DNA of 64,000 nt from Dyadobacter sp. CY345 (GCF_021502725.1 NZ_JAKFFS010000006.1:310001-374000), one strand, 5' to 3'. Shown: positions 34,254 through 43,827, counted from the first letter of the stretch. Translations and numbers: made by a program. The notes: generated by a model from the sequence alone, not told the origin.

Positions 34254-34293
34254 AATCTTTTTGTAATATGGTTTTGATGAATTGGCTAATTAA

Positions 34294-34890
34294 TCATTTA
34301 ACACGATTCGGATTTTCCGTTACAAAAGCTCCCCAACCTCCCTTCTTCGATTTTTTAGTACCTGAAGATGATGCAATAGCCGCAGGAGAATTTGCATGAT
34401 AATGATGACAAATCGCGATAGCAATGCCATCTGTGGCATCCATAAATTCTTTACTAAGCTCCATTTTCAGTATTTTTTCGAGCATATAGGCAACTTGTTC
34501 CTTGGAAGCCGCACCGCTTCCTGTCACGGATTGTTTTACTTTTTTGGGAGAATACTCAACGATCGGGATATCACGCGCCAGCGCAGCGGCCATAGCAACC
34601 CCCTGCGCCCGACCCAGTTTCAGCATTGATTGCGGGTTTTTTCCATAGAAAGGATCTTCAATCGCCATCTCGTCTGGCAGGTAATCATCGATCAGCTGTG
34701 AGATCCGCTCAAAGATTTTCTTCAACTTCAATTCATGCGTAGTATATTTGCTGAGATGAATCACACCGTACTGAACCAAAGTAATGTGCTGTCCTTTGAC
34801 CGATATCACGCCGTAACCCATCACCTGTGTGCCGGGGTCAACTCCTATAATCACCTTTTCGGTAGCGTCAGCTTGCTGCATTTTAATCAT
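34294..34890 (-). CDS. ruvC: Crossover junction endodeoxyribonuclease RuvC
   Basis: 198 residues. RuvC resolves Holliday junctions with RuvAB during recombination. The RNase H-like catalytic acids are visible: Asp in 'IIGVDPGTQVMGYGVI', Glu in 'MAIEDPFYGKNPQSMLKLGRA', and the C-terminal acids in 'FMDATDGIAIAICHHYH'. The N terminus is about 12 residues longer than usual and the C terminus carries a Lys/Gly-rich tail ('KKSKKGGWGAF'). Met4 (34881) is an alternative start. The start codon overlaps that of the divergent flippase-like gene. No ruvA or ruvB is adjacent. Confidence 0.95.
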   Translation of the reverse strand: MIKMQQADATEKVIIGVDPGTQVMGYGVISVKGQHITLVQYGVIHLSKYTTHELKLKKIFERISQLIDDYLPDEMAIEDPFYGKNPQSMLKLGRAQGVAMAAALARDIPIVEYSPKKVKQSVTGSGAASKEQVAYMLEKILKMELSKEFMDATDGIAIAICHHYHANSPAAIASSSGTKKSKKGGWGAFVTENPNRVK

Positions 34891-35890
34891 GGTGCAAGAT
34901 AGTCAACTGAAAGCTTCAAATGAAAAAACAGCCTGGCGAAAGCTTTTCTGGGCCGCAAAAATTATTGTTACCCTTCTGATTTTAAGTTACATATATAAAA
35001 CGTTTCAAAACGAACAAAAGGGAATTGGCGATATTGGATCCGTTTACAATGAAATTTTACACGGAAATCATTTCACCACCTTATTAATTATGCTGGTATT
35101 GGTCCCAGTTAATTGGGCGCTGGAAAGTTTTAAATGGCAAAGACTTGCCAGAAAAGCTGTTTCTGTAACGTTCTGGGAAGCTTTCAGAGGAACTTTGACC
35201 GGGCTGGCAATCGGTGTGGCGGCGCCTGCCCAGCTTGGCGATACAATCGGAAGGGTTGCTGCGCTGAAATCTGATGACCGCCTGAAAGCCATCGGCGCGG
35301 CCATCGTTTCCAACGGAATCCAGTTTTATGTTTCGCTCATTTTTGGCGGCTGGGGCCTTGCCTGGGTCGGGGATAAACTAGGACTTGATTCAGCAGGTAA
35401 AAATGGCTTATATGTTTTGCTTTTTTTACTGATGTTGATTGGCTTTTTGGTTGTAGCATATCGAAAACGCCTGAATAATTGGGAACCTCAAAAAATATAT
35501 TTAAAAAAAGCACTCTCCTACTTCCGGATAATCGGTTCGTATACTGGCACCGACCTGCTCGTTGCAACGACTTTTGGAACACTCCGCTACCTGGTTTTTT
35601 TGACGCAATTCCTTCTTGCCTTATCTTTATTCAGTTTTGCAATGTCGCTTATGGATTTGGCTGCCTGCGTTGCCCTCATTTTTCTTGCAAAAACACTTAT
35701 CCCTGCCATAAACGTTTTAGGAGATCTGGGGCTAAGGGAATTTACTGCACTCTTTGTTTTCAAACAATACAATTTACCTGCCGAACAAGTCATTGCCGCA
35801 ACTTTTCTGGTATGGATCATAAACGTACTCGGCCCCATCCTGATCGGAATTTTCCTGATATGGAAATACAAATGGAAGAGCCTAAAATAG
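34889..35890 (+). CDS. Lysylphosphatidylglycerol-synthase-TM / flippase-like membrane protein (UPF0104)
   Basis: 333 residues from the ATG at 34889; the frame is open upstream but those codons lie antisense to ruvC and add no useful signal. About 8 membrane helices are predicted. Family markers are 'ESFKWQRLARKAVSVTFWEAF', 'GLAIGVAAPAQLGDTIGRVAA' and 'VLGDLGLREFTALFVF', all of the LPG_synthase_TM (flippase-like) domain. It lacks the MprF aminoacyl-transferase domain, so it is likely a lipid or glycolipid translocator. It precedes a membrane glycosyltransferase by 11 bases, which suggests the pair makes and flips a glycolipid. Confidence 0.88.
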   Translation: MVQDSQLKASNEKTAWRKLFWAAKIIVTLLILSYIYKTFQNEQKGIGDIGSVYNEILHGNHFTTLLIMLVLVPVNWALESFKWQRLARKAVSVTFWEAFRGTLTGLAIGVAAPAQLGDTIGRVAALKSDDRLKAIGAAIVSNGIQFYVSLIFGGWGLAWVGDKLGLDSAGKNGLYVLLFLLMLIGFLVVAYRKRLNNWEPQKIYLKKALSYFRIIGSYTGTDLLVATTFGTLRYLVFLTQFLLALSLFSFAMSLMDLAACVALIFLAKTLIPAINVLGDLGLREFTALFVFKQYNLPAEQVIAATFLVWIINVLGPILIGIFLIWKYKWKSLK

Positions 35891-35901
35891 GAATTTAAAA
35901 T

Positions 35902-37053
35902 ATGATAGAACAGTACATTACACCCTGGCTGATACCCGTATTATGGACATTATTGACAAGTTATGCGTTGTTTACCATCATTTTATATATTCTTTGGAAA
36001 CGCATTCCTTCACAGTTTGTGAATCACAATAATCAGGCAGATTTCATCTCCGTCATCATTCCTGTGCGAAACGAAGAATCTAATATCATTGACTTATTAC
36101 AAGATATCAGTGCCCAGACTTTCCCGGTTTCACGTTTTGAAGTGCTGATTATAAACGATGGATCAACAGATAATACTGCTGAACTTGTCGATAACTTTAT
36201 AAATAAATCGAATTGCGCAATACAATTGATCGCATTGCCGGACACTCCAACCACTTCCCCAAAAAAACGTGCAATCGAAACTGCGATGGCACTTGCAAAA
36301 GGAAATATAATTGTAACCACAGATGGTGATTGCCGCGCGAAACCAGGCTGGCTAGAAGCAATTGCCAATTGCCACGCTGCCACTGGTGCAAAACTGATCA
36401 GCGGTCCGGTTACTTTTAACCACGAAACTTCTCTAACGGATCATTTACAAACTGTGGAATTTTCCAGTCTGATTGGAAGCGGCGCAAGTGCCATCCAGGC
36501 CGGTTTCCCTTCACTTTGCAACGGCGCAAACCTCGCCTATGAGAAAGATGCATTCTTCGAAGTTGGTGGTTACGACGGAGTAAGGCATATTGCTTCGGGT
36601 GACGATGAATTTCTAATGCATAAAATTTCAGCAAGATTTCCAGGTCGAGTTATTTTTCTGAAAAGTCAGGAGGCTGTCATCTCAACCCAGGCGCATAGGG
36701 ACTGGTCATTGTTTTTTAAACAAAGAAAACGCTGGGCAAGTAAATGGAAACATTACCAAAGCAGAACACCTCTGGTTTTAGCATTATATGTATTTTCCTG
36801 CAACCTCGCAATTATCGTTGCAAGTACTTTATGGCTATGTGGAAATCTGCCACATAGTAGTTTTCTAATATTGGTTTTAATAAAGTGTGCCCCTGAATGG
36901 TTATTTCTCGGTACAATTCTACACTTTTTGAAAAAAAATGTTTCAATATTCTTCATTCCGCTAACTCAAATTTTTTATCCTTTCTATGTATGTTTTTTTG
37001 GTTTAATTGCACAAAAACCAGAATATGAATGGAAAGGCCGTAAATTGGTCTGA
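35902..37053 (+). CDS. Membrane glycosyltransferase, family 2
   Basis: 383 residues. There is an N-terminal membrane helix (about 10-32), then a GT-A domain: 'ISVIIPVRNEESNI' (nucleotide binding), 'VLIINDGSTDNTAE', the DxD motif in 'VTTDGDCRAKPGW', the acceptor-site 'GDDEFL', and 'QRKRWASKW' (QxxRW of processive GT2 enzymes). Two or three further helices lie at the C terminus. It should transfer a sugar from a nucleotide donor to a lipid or growing chain at the inner membrane. It directly follows the flippase-like gene, so a glycolipid or polysaccharide route is likely. Confidence 0.93.
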   Translation: MIEQYITPWLIPVLWTLLTSYALFTIILYILWKRIPSQFVNHNNQADFISVIIPVRNEESNIIDLLQDISAQTFPVSRFEVLIINDGSTDNTAELVDNFINKSNCAIQLIALPDTPTTSPKKRAIETAMALAKGNIIVTTDGDCRAKPGWLEAIANCHAATGAKLISGPVTFNHETSLTDHLQTVEFSSLIGSGASAIQAGFPSLCNGANLAYEKDAFFEVGGYDGVRHIASGDDEFLMHKISARFPGRVIFLKSQEAVISTQAHRDWSLFFKQRKRWASKWKHYQSRTPLVLALYVFSCNLAIIVASTLWLCGNLPHSSFLILVLIKCAPEWLFLGTILHFLKKNVSIFFIPLTQIFYPFYVCFFGLIAQKPEYEWKGRKLV

Positions 37054-37176
37054 ATGAGCATGTCACATGCTTGTTTTTAATCGAATTTGGCATGGTTTTC
37101 GTAGATATAGTTATGGGCAGAAACAAATTGGAAAGGTAACAGCCGGTTTCTCCGTTCTTAACTATATTGAAATATC

Positions 37177-37404
37177 ATGAAGAGTCTTTTATCGATCTCA
37201 TTACGTTGTTTGGACGCGCTGCTGTGGTCCCTGGGTTTATCAACAGTAGTTTTAGTGCTAATGTTAGGATTTTACTTCTGCTGGACAATGCCGGCGACTA
37301 AAAATGAGCAGGTTGAGCTGGCGAATAAGTCATCTGAAATGAAGATTGAGACAAAATCTGTAATGGTGACTCTTGATAACAATGCAGTTTACGCTGAGCG
37401 CTAA
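37177..37404 (+). CDS. Small membrane protein, unknown
   Basis: 75 residues. One membrane helix ('ALLWSLGLSTVVLVLMLGFY', about residues 14-33) is followed by a hydrophilic tail with Glu/Lys and a short 'SVMVTLDNNAVYAER' end. No family is recognised. It stands alone 123 bases after the glycosyltransferase. The size and single helix fit many small Bacteroidota membrane proteins, but evidence that it is expressed is limited to its intact frame. Confidence 0.5.
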   Translation: MKSLLSISLRCLDALLWSLGLSTVVLVLMLGFYFCWTMPATKNEQVELANKSSEMKIETKSVMVTLDNNAVYAER

Positions 37405-37542
37405 CAGCCACTGGCGATTTACCGAGTGATTGACCTACACAGCTAAATTATACGGTAAAACAGTTCAGTTTTCTGTTAATGGTACCCCTTCATTTCCAAA
37501 TCATTAAATTCTACAATATCAGTAGAACTTTATCTGTATTAA

Positions 37543-37574
37543 CTTGACATTCATTCGGCGATTCTGTAAGTTTA
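37543..37574 (+). promoter_or_regulatory. Possible promoter of the 37611 gene
   Basis: CTTG (37543-37546), 20 bases, then TAAGTTTA (37567-37574): both boxes differ by one base from TTTG/TAnnTTTG, at good spacing. The predicted start, near 37581, lies about 30 bases before the ATG at 37611. Confidence 0.4.
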
Positions 37575-37610
37575 GTTATCTAAACAACTCAACCTTAACG
37601 CCTGAATGTT

Positions 37611-37826
37611 ATGAGAGAGACCCCATTAATTCCACATTCGCTACCTGACCAACTAAACTCCGGTTTGGCAATGAAGGGAGATAAGACTTATGTCTGGAAG
37701 CCACAGAATGATATTCGTATTTCCGAGCTCGCACGATGCATTAAATTTGTCACCCATCCCATCTGCCACGACCGGTCCTTGATTGATTCGGATTGTCTGA
37801 GGCATTTCACAATTATTGAACCTTAG
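37611..37826 (+). CDS. Small hypothetical protein
   Basis: 71 residues, soluble, no signal or recognised motif ('TYVWKPQNDIRISELARCIK' is the longest regular stretch). Three Cys residues are present. It lies in a stretch of about 600 bases with no other gene. A near-consensus promoter 30 bases upstream and a stem-loop 65 bases downstream (37891-37940) support a real transcript, but coding status is unproven. The AraC-type gene follows on the same strand. Confidence 0.4.
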   Translation: MRETPLIPHSLPDQLNSGLAMKGDKTYVWKPQNDIRISELARCIKFVTHPICHDRSLIDSDCLRHFTIIEP

Positions 37827-37890
37827 GTTAAAATTACCTATACCCGTCAAAATACCTCAAACAAAAAATATTCGGACGTAAATCTGTCCC

Positions 37891-37940
37891 TAGGGCTATG
37901 TTGCTTTATCTCATTGTAAAGATATTGTACCACAGCCCTA
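37891..37940 (+). other. Imperfect nested hairpin upstream of the AraC gene
   Basis: TAGGGCTATG (37891-37900) pairs with CACAGCCCTA (37931-37940) with one mismatch, and an inner CTTTA/TAAAG stem lies between. It could end the 37611 transcript or form a structured leader. There is no clean T tract right after it. Confidence 0.35.
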
Positions 37941-38032
37941 TTCTTTTCCAGAAAAAATTAATTTCAAATTAAATCCTCATAGCTGATCTGAGGATCGTTG
38001 CCTCTGTTATTTGAATTTCATAGCTTTATAGC

Positions 38033-38938
38033 ATGATAGTTAGCGAATCAATCGAGGATTTTTACAAAACGCACCCCGGAGCAAAACTTGCTTCCGGGGA
38101 TTCCCTTGCCGGCACTTTTCAGCAAGGGCATTTTAATATCTTTTCCCGGAAATTTTGTAACCGTTACAACGCTTACAGCCGGCGAGATTATTACAAGATT
38201 TCTCTGATCATCGGTAAGGGAAAATTGCTTTATGGCGACACGAAAATTGATATCAACCAAAATGCGCTGGTCTTTTTCAACCGCAATGTCCCCTATTCCT
38301 GGGAAACTTCTTCGGAGAAACAATCCGGCTATTTTTGCCTGTTCAACGACGACTTTCTGAACGGAATGAATCGCACAAAAAATTTCATGGATTCGCCAAT
38401 TTCAAAAAATGATACTATCCCTGTTTACTTTATAAATGAACAACAGGAAAAATATCTCCTTGACATCTATCAGAAAATGGCGGCTGAGATGGAATCCAAC
38501 TACGTTTTTAAATATGATCTGGTTAAAAATTACGTAAACCTCATTATTCACGAGGCAGTGAAGATGCAATCCTCGCAGACCACTGATAATCATGTAAACG
38601 GTTCAAGCCGCATTGCTTCCTGTTTCTCCGAACTTATGGAAAGACAATTTCCGATCGACTCGCCGGAGCATAAGTTACAGCTGCGTACGGCAAAGGATTA
38701 TGCGCAAAGACTTTCAATCCACATCAATCATCTCAACCGGGCGTTGAAAGAAGTAACCGGAAAGACTACAACAGAACACATCACAGAGAGATTAATTCAG
38801 GAATCAAAGATTTTATTAAAAAAATCTAATTGGAGTATAGCTGAAATTGCATACTGCCTGGGATTCGAGTACCCAGAATATTTTAATAACCTGTTCAAAA
38901 AGCAAACCGGAATAACACCAAATTCATTTCGGAAATAA
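38033..38938 (+). CDS. AraC-family transcriptional regulator
   Basis: 301 residues. An N-terminal cupin-like sensing domain ('KISLIIGKGKLLYGDTKIDI', 'LVFFNRNVPYSWETSSEKQS') is followed by a C-terminal pair of HTH motifs: 'TAKDYAQRLSIHINHLNRAL' and 'WSIAEIAYCLGFEYPEYF', ending 'NNLFKKQTGITPNSFRK', the classic AraC signature. It lies 95 bases upstream of, and in line with, the TolC-RND-adaptor operon, so it probably controls that pump. No ligand can be inferred. Confidence 0.92.
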   Translation: MIVSESIEDFYKTHPGAKLASGDSLAGTFQQGHFNIFSRKFCNRYNAYSRRDYYKISLIIGKGKLLYGDTKIDINQNALVFFNRNVPYSWETSSEKQSGYFCLFNDDFLNGMNRTKNFMDSPISKNDTIPVYFINEQQEKYLLDIYQKMAAEMESNYVFKYDLVKNYVNLIIHEAVKMQSSQTTDNHVNGSSRIASCFSELMERQFPIDSPEHKLQLRTAKDYAQRLSIHINHLNRALKEVTGKTTTEHITERLIQESKILLKKSNWSIAEIAYCLGFEYPEYFNNLFKKQTGITPNSFRK

Positions 38939-39033
38939 ATGTTTGAATTTTATAGGTTATTATTTGAAATACATAAGAATATGTACATGGCGCCTCATTA
39001 TTTTTGTAACCTAAGAATACAGTTCATAAAAAG

Positions 39034-40506
39034 ATGAAAATGAAATTTATTTTCTCAGAAGATCCTCCTAAGACATTACTAATCTTTCGGCGTTTCAGCT
39101 ATTTTCAATATTTATTAAAGAAAGAACTAAAATATTTACTTTTCGCTGCCTTATTCCTTATATCGGCAAAAACCAGTGCTCAGGTTTTGACAATCTCAGA
39201 TGCCATTGAAACTGCTAAATCTAACTATGGCACGATCAAGGCGAAGTGGAACTACGCCAATGCATCAAGAGCAACCGTTCAGCAGAGCATTAAGGACTAT
39301 CTGCCAAATCTTAATCTTTCTCTTCAGCAGGATTATGGTACAGTAAATGGGCAGAACGGTCCGTTATTTGGATTGGGCGGTCTGGGTGTTGCTTCTTCTG
39401 GACTTCCATTGGCAAATCAAAACTGGAATGCTGCCTTTGGGGCGTTATATTTAACTAACGTAAACTGGGATTTTTTTGCTTTCGGCCGCGCCCGTGAAAA
39501 AATAAACGTTGCAAAATCTACCGTGATCCGTGATGAAAGCGATTTTGAGCAGGAAGTTTTTCAACATGAAATTCGCGTCGCCGGTGCTTATCTGAATTTA
39601 TTAGCCGCACAACGACTGACCCGTTCCTGGCAAAATAATCTTGCACGGGCAACTGCCCTGAAACAGGTTGTGGTTACCAGAGCAAAAAATGGGCTGATCG
39701 CTGGGGTAGACTCATCACTCGCTAATGCAGAAGTTTCCAGTGCAAAAATTGCAATTACCAGAGCAAAAGATTTTGAGCAGGAGCAGGCTAACCGGCTGGC
39801 GGTGCTTATGGGCATTGAGCAACAAGATTTTACGTTGGATACTGTCTTTATAGCAAGAATCCCGGTGTCATTCGCAGATTCTATTAACGCGCCATCAGAA
39901 AATCATCCGCTTTTGAAATATTATTCTAACCGGATTGCGGTTAGCAACCAACAGGCTAAATACTTCCACACGCTCAGTATGCCCGTTTTCTCTGCATTCG
40001 GAGTTTTTCAAACCAGAGGTTCAGGATTCAGTTCCAATTATGCACAGGATCAGGCCGCATATACAAGCAGCTTTGCGGAAGGTATCAAGCCTGTCCGGTC
40101 GAATTACCTTTTAGGTGTTGGGGTTGTCTGGAATATGACCAACGTGTTACGGATCCGCCATCAGGTTTTGTCTCAGAAATTTGTGTCCAATGCCCTTCAG
40201 AATGAATATGATCTGGTAGACCAACAAATCAAAAATCAGCTTATTTTGTCGAACAATAAAATACAAAATGCCCTTGCCAACTTTCGCGAAGCACCAATTC
40301 AGATTAAATCAGCAACTGACGCATATATCCAGAAAAGCACACTTTACAAAAATGGCCTAAGTAATATCGTTGATCTGACGCAGGCGTTGTACATATTAAA
40401 CCGCGCAGAAACCGACCGCGATATTGCTTACAGCAACGTCTGGCAAGGACTTTTACTCAAAGCGGCAGCAACCGGAGATTTTAATTTATTCACCAGCAGT
40501 TTTTAG
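39034..40506 (+). CDS. TolC-family outer membrane channel of an RND pump
   Basis: 490 residues. A long N-terminal stretch ends in a signal-like 'YLLFAALFLISAKTSAQ' (about residue 50), so the true start may be later, but no better ATG with a signal exists. The mature part is a TolC/OEP fold: 'LTISDAIETAKSNYGTIKAK', a helical repeat, and the second half 'LLILSNNKIQNAL'-type helices with 'GLSNIVDLTQALYILNRAET'. First gene of a three-gene efflux operon. Confidence 0.9.
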   Translation: MKMKFIFSEDPPKTLLIFRRFSYFQYLLKKELKYLLFAALFLISAKTSAQVLTISDAIETAKSNYGTIKAKWNYANASRATVQQSIKDYLPNLNLSLQQDYGTVNGQNGPLFGLGGLGVASSGLPLANQNWNAAFGALYLTNVNWDFFAFGRAREKINVAKSTVIRDESDFEQEVFQHEIRVAGAYLNLLAAQRLTRSWQNNLARATALKQVVVTRAKNGLIAGVDSSLANAEVSSAKIAITRAKDFEQEQANRLAVLMGIEQQDFTLDTVFIARIPVSFADSINAPSENHPLLKYYSNRIAVSNQQAKYFHTLSMPVFSAFGVFQTRGSGFSSNYAQDQAAYTSSFAEGIKPVRSNYLLGVGVVWNMTNVLRIRHQVLSQKFVSNALQNEYDLVDQQIKNQLILSNNKIQNALANFREAPIQIKSATDAYIQKSTLYKNGLSNIVDLTQALYILNRAETDRDIAYSNVWQGLLLKAAATGDFNLFTSSF

Positions 40507-40572
40507 CATTCTTTTTGAAAAGAGAATTTGGCCCTCGCTTTAAAATCTTTTCATGATCCCTTTCCCAACCCT

Positions 40573-43500
40573 ATGGAATTAATAAGAAGTGCACTTCGCA
40601 AACCCATTTCAATTTTAGTACTCGTTGCCGGGCTATTCTTTTTCGGTATCAATGCGGTGCGGACGATTAAAGTTGATATTTTCCCGAAAATGGATTTGCC
40701 GGTTATTTATATTTCCCACCCTTTCGGTGGATTTACACCTAACCAAATGGAGGCTTATTTCGGAAAGCCCTATGTCAATATTTTTCTTTTCGTGAATGGT
40801 CTGAAAAGTGTTGAAACGAAAAATATCCAGGGCCTCACGCTGATGAAACTAAGTTTTTATGAAGGCACAAATATGGCGCAGGCCGCTGCCGAGCTCAGTT
40901 CCTTTTGTAACCGGATGCAGGCTTCGTTTCCTGCCGGCTCTCAGCCACCTTTCATCATACGTTTCGATGCCTCAACGCTTCCCGTCGGACAACTTGTTTT
41001 CAGCAGTCCCACGCGATCCAATAACGAGCTTCTGGACCTTGCGCACGTATATGTCCGGTCTTCTTTTACATCAATTCCCGGCCTGGTTTCTCCACCGCCA
41101 TTCGGAGGGAACCTTCGTACAATTTTGATCAAAGCGGATCCAGAATTATTACGTTCACATAACCTGACGCCGGATCAACTAGTGGAAGCGATACGGCTGA
41201 ACAACCAGGCAACTCCGGCCGGAAACGTAAGGATCGGCGATAAAAATTACCTTACACCAGCCAATACGTCCATAAAAAATGTTCAGGATTTTGGCGACAT
41301 TCCTTTATTTAAAGGTACTGTTCAAAACTTATATCTGCGTGATGTGGCTACGATTGAAGATGGTGCTGACCTTACTGCCGGTTATGCGCTCGTCAACGGA
41401 AAAAGATCTGTTTATCTTCCGATCACAAAATCAGCAGATGCTTCGACATGGGAAGTTGTGCAAAGTTTAAAAAAAGCGCTTCCCAGATTTCAGAGCCTGC
41501 TTCCGGAAGATGTAAAAATTTCTTACGAATTCGATCAATCGGCTTATGTAATAAATGCCGTTGAAAGTTTAATTACGGAAGGTGCGATTGGCGCGGTTTT
41601 GACAGGAATTATGGTGCTTATCTTTCTAGGTGACCCAAGAGGGGCATTGATTGTAATTCTTACTATTCCTACTTCTATTATTTCCGGGGTGTTGTTTCTT
41701 AAATTATTTGGACAAACCATCAACATCATGACGTTGAGCGGTCTTTCCCTGGCAATTGGTATTTTGGTTGACGAATCGACGGTAACCATCGAAAACATTC
41801 ACCAGCATCTTGATCTCGGAAAACCCAAGGCGCTTGCCATTTGGGACGCCTGTAAAGAAATCGCTTTCCCAAAACTTTTGATTCTGTTTTGTATCCTGGC
41901 CGTATTTGCACCAGCGTTTACCATGACTGGTATTCCGGGAGCACTTTTTCTTCCTTTGGCGCTGGCCATCGGTTTTTCTATGCTTGTTTCCTACTTGTTA
42001 TCCCAAACGTTTGTTCCAATCATGGCCAACTGGCTCATGAAAGAACATAAACCTAAACACAAAAAATCTGCTGACTCTTCCATTGCGGCTACGGAAAGTG
42101 ATACCTGGGAGGACAAAAAAGAATTGGCCGAAAGGACAGACATCAACAATGATGGAAAAGTAACCGGTTTTGAAAAATTCCGGCGGGGCTTTATGCGGAT
42201 GACTGATAAACTTTTGCCAAAACGAAAACCGGTTGTAATCGGATATGTCGTTATTATTTCGGCGTGTGCAGGATTTTTACTGGTCAATATCGGTAGAGAC
42301 GTACTTCCAAAAGTGAACGGGCGACAATTCCAACTTCACATTCGTGTCGCTGATGGGACCCGGATAGAACGTACCGAGGAAAAACTTATTCAAACCATCG
42401 GAGTGCTTGAAAAATTAATCGGCAAAGAAAATATATCAATTACTTCAGCATTCGTCGGGATGCACCCTGCCCAGTTTTCCGTTAACCCGATTTATTTGTT
42501 TACAAGCGGGCCACATGACGCCATTTTGCAGGTAAGTTTAACCCATGATTATCATGTCAACCTTGATGATTTGAAAGAAGATCTGCGGAATAAAATGAAG
42601 GAAAATTTACCGGATGTAAAAGTTTCGTTTGAACCGATTGAACTGACCGACAAGATCCTGAGCCAGGGTTCTCCCACGCCCGTTGAAGTCAGGATTATGG
42701 GTAAAAATAAAAAACAGAATGAGGAGTATGCTAACAAACTGGCGGCCAAACTAAGCCAGGTAAGTTTTTTGAGGGACATCCAAATTGCTCAGCCGCTTCA
42801 TTATCCATCGGTGAATATTGATATCGACAGAACCCGCGCCGCACAGCTTGGCGTTGATATGTCTGATGTTTCCAGGTCTTTAACCGCATCCACGTCTTCA
42901 TCGCGTTATACAGAAAAAAATGTATGGCTCGATGAAAAAATCGGACTTAGTTATGCGGTACAGGTTCAGGTACCTGAAAATAAAATGAACAGTGTCAGCA
43001 GTATCGGGGAAATACCAATTCTCAAAAACTCTTCCAGACCCGTCCTGAGTGACGTCGCCACAATCAAAATGGACACGACTTATGGTGAAAACGATAATTT
43101 GGGCGCTATGCCGATCATTTCGGTTACAGCCAATCTACATAAAACAGATTTAGGGACGGCAACCACAGAGGTTCAGGCTGCCATTGCTTCCCTCGGTGAA
43201 TTACCCCGTGGATTGACAATTGAACCGATCGGATTAAGTAACGTACTGATTGAAACACTCGACAGTCTCCAATCCGGACTTGGCGTGGCAATCGTTGTAA
43301 TATTTTTAATGCTTGCCGCCAATTTTCAGTCATTTAAAGTTTCTCTTGTTGTATTAACGACAGTGCCAGCCGTATTGTTAGGCGCACTAGCCATGTTGAC
43401 AATCACCGGATCTACATTAAATTTGCAGTCATACATGGGAATTATCATGTCCGTTGGAGTATCGATTGCCAATGCGGTACTTCTCGTTACAAATGCTGAG

Positions 43501-43812
43501 GAATTACGAAAGCATAATGGGAATGCATTGATGTCGGCAAAAGAGGCGACGTCGCTTCGACTAAGACCGATTTTAATGACCAGTGTTGCGATGATCGTTG
43601 GGATGATTCCAATGGCTGCTGGTTTTGGTGAAGGTGGGGACCAGGCTTCTCCTTTGGCCCGCGCGGTAATCGGAGGACTGATCGCGTCTACATTTTCAGC
43701 ATTGATTATCCTCCCGCTGGTTTTTGCCTGGGTTCAGGAAAAAACATCGACTGCTTCGGTTTCATTGGATCCGGAGGATAAGGAAAGCAAACATTATATA
43801 CCGGCTCATTAA
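40573..43812 (+). CDS. RND-superfamily efflux permease with an EF-hand loop in its linker
   Basis: About 1079 residues from the ATG at 40573; a TTG at 40528 is in frame but adds a non-family extension. Twelve membrane helices with two large periplasmic loops, the normal RND length. The TM4 proton-relay region is 'LAIGILVDESTVTIENI', so it has Asp-Glu where AcrB has Asp-Asp. The usual 'GRDVLPKVNGRQF' (second porter domain) and 'GIIMSVGVSIANAVLLVTN' (TM10) are present. The cytoplasmic linker between the halves holds 'DINNDGKVTGFE', a canonical EF-hand calcium loop. Substrate unknown. It is neither clearly a CusA-type metal pump nor an HAE1 drug pump. Confidence 0.93.
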   Translation: MELIRSALRKPISILVLVAGLFFFGINAVRTIKVDIFPKMDLPVIYISHPFGGFTPNQMEAYFGKPYVNIFLFVNGLKSVETKNIQGLTLMKLSFYEGTNMAQAAAELSSFCNRMQASFPAGSQPPFIIRFDASTLPVGQLVFSSPTRSNNELLDLAHVYVRSSFTSIPGLVSPPPFGGNLRTILIKADPELLRSHNLTPDQLVEAIRLNNQATPAGNVRIGDKNYLTPANTSIKNVQDFGDIPLFKGTVQNLYLRDVATIEDGADLTAGYALVNGKRSVYLPITKSADASTWEVVQSLKKALPRFQSLLPEDVKISYEFDQSAYVINAVESLITEGAIGAVLTGIMVLIFLGDPRGALIVILTIPTSIISGVLFLKLFGQTINIMTLSGLSLAIGILVDESTVTIENIHQHLDLGKPKALAIWDACKEIAFPKLLILFCILAVFAPAFTMTGIPGALFLPLALAIGFSMLVSYLLSQTFVPIMANWLMKEHKPKHKKSADSSIAATESDTWEDKKELAERTDINNDGKVTGFEKFRRGFMRMTDKLLPKRKPVVIGYVVIISACAGFLLVNIGRDVLPKVNGRQFQLHIRVADGTRIERTEEKLIQTIGVLEKLIGKENISITSAFVGMHPAQFSVNPIYLFTSGPHDAILQVSLTHDYHVNLDDLKEDLRNKMKENLPDVKVSFEPIELTDKILSQGSPTPVEVRIMGKNKKQNEEYANKLAAKLSQVSFLRDIQIAQPLHYPSVNIDIDRTRAAQLGVDMSDVSRSLTASTSSSRYTEKNVWLDEKIGLSYAVQVQVPENKMNSVSSIGEIPILKNSSRPVLSDVATIKMDTTYGENDNLGAMPIISVTANLHKTDLGTATTEVQAAIASLGELPRGLTIEPIGLSNVLIETLDSLQSGLGVAIVVIFLMLAANFQSFKVSLVVLTTVPAVLLGALAMLTITGSTLNLQSYMGIIMSVGVSIANAVLLVTNAEELRKHNGNALMSAKEATSLRLRPILMTSVAMIVGMIPMAAGFGEGGDQASPLARAVIGGLIASTFSALIILPLVFAWVQEKTSTASVSLDPEDKESKHYIPAH

Positions 43813-43827
43813 TTCAAAAATATTACA

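Noticed and set aside
34889..35890. MprF lysyl-phosphatidylglycerol synthase
   Set aside because: Only the membrane flippase-like domain is present; the C-terminal aminoacyl-transferase domain is missing.
38010..38030. Promoter TAGCTTTA directly before the AraC gene
   Set aside because: It would place the transcription start at the start codon itself, and the -33 box is poor.
40573..43812. CusA-type heavy-metal pump
   Set aside because: TM4 has Asp-Glu and the metal-binding Met/Cys pattern of CusA is not visible.
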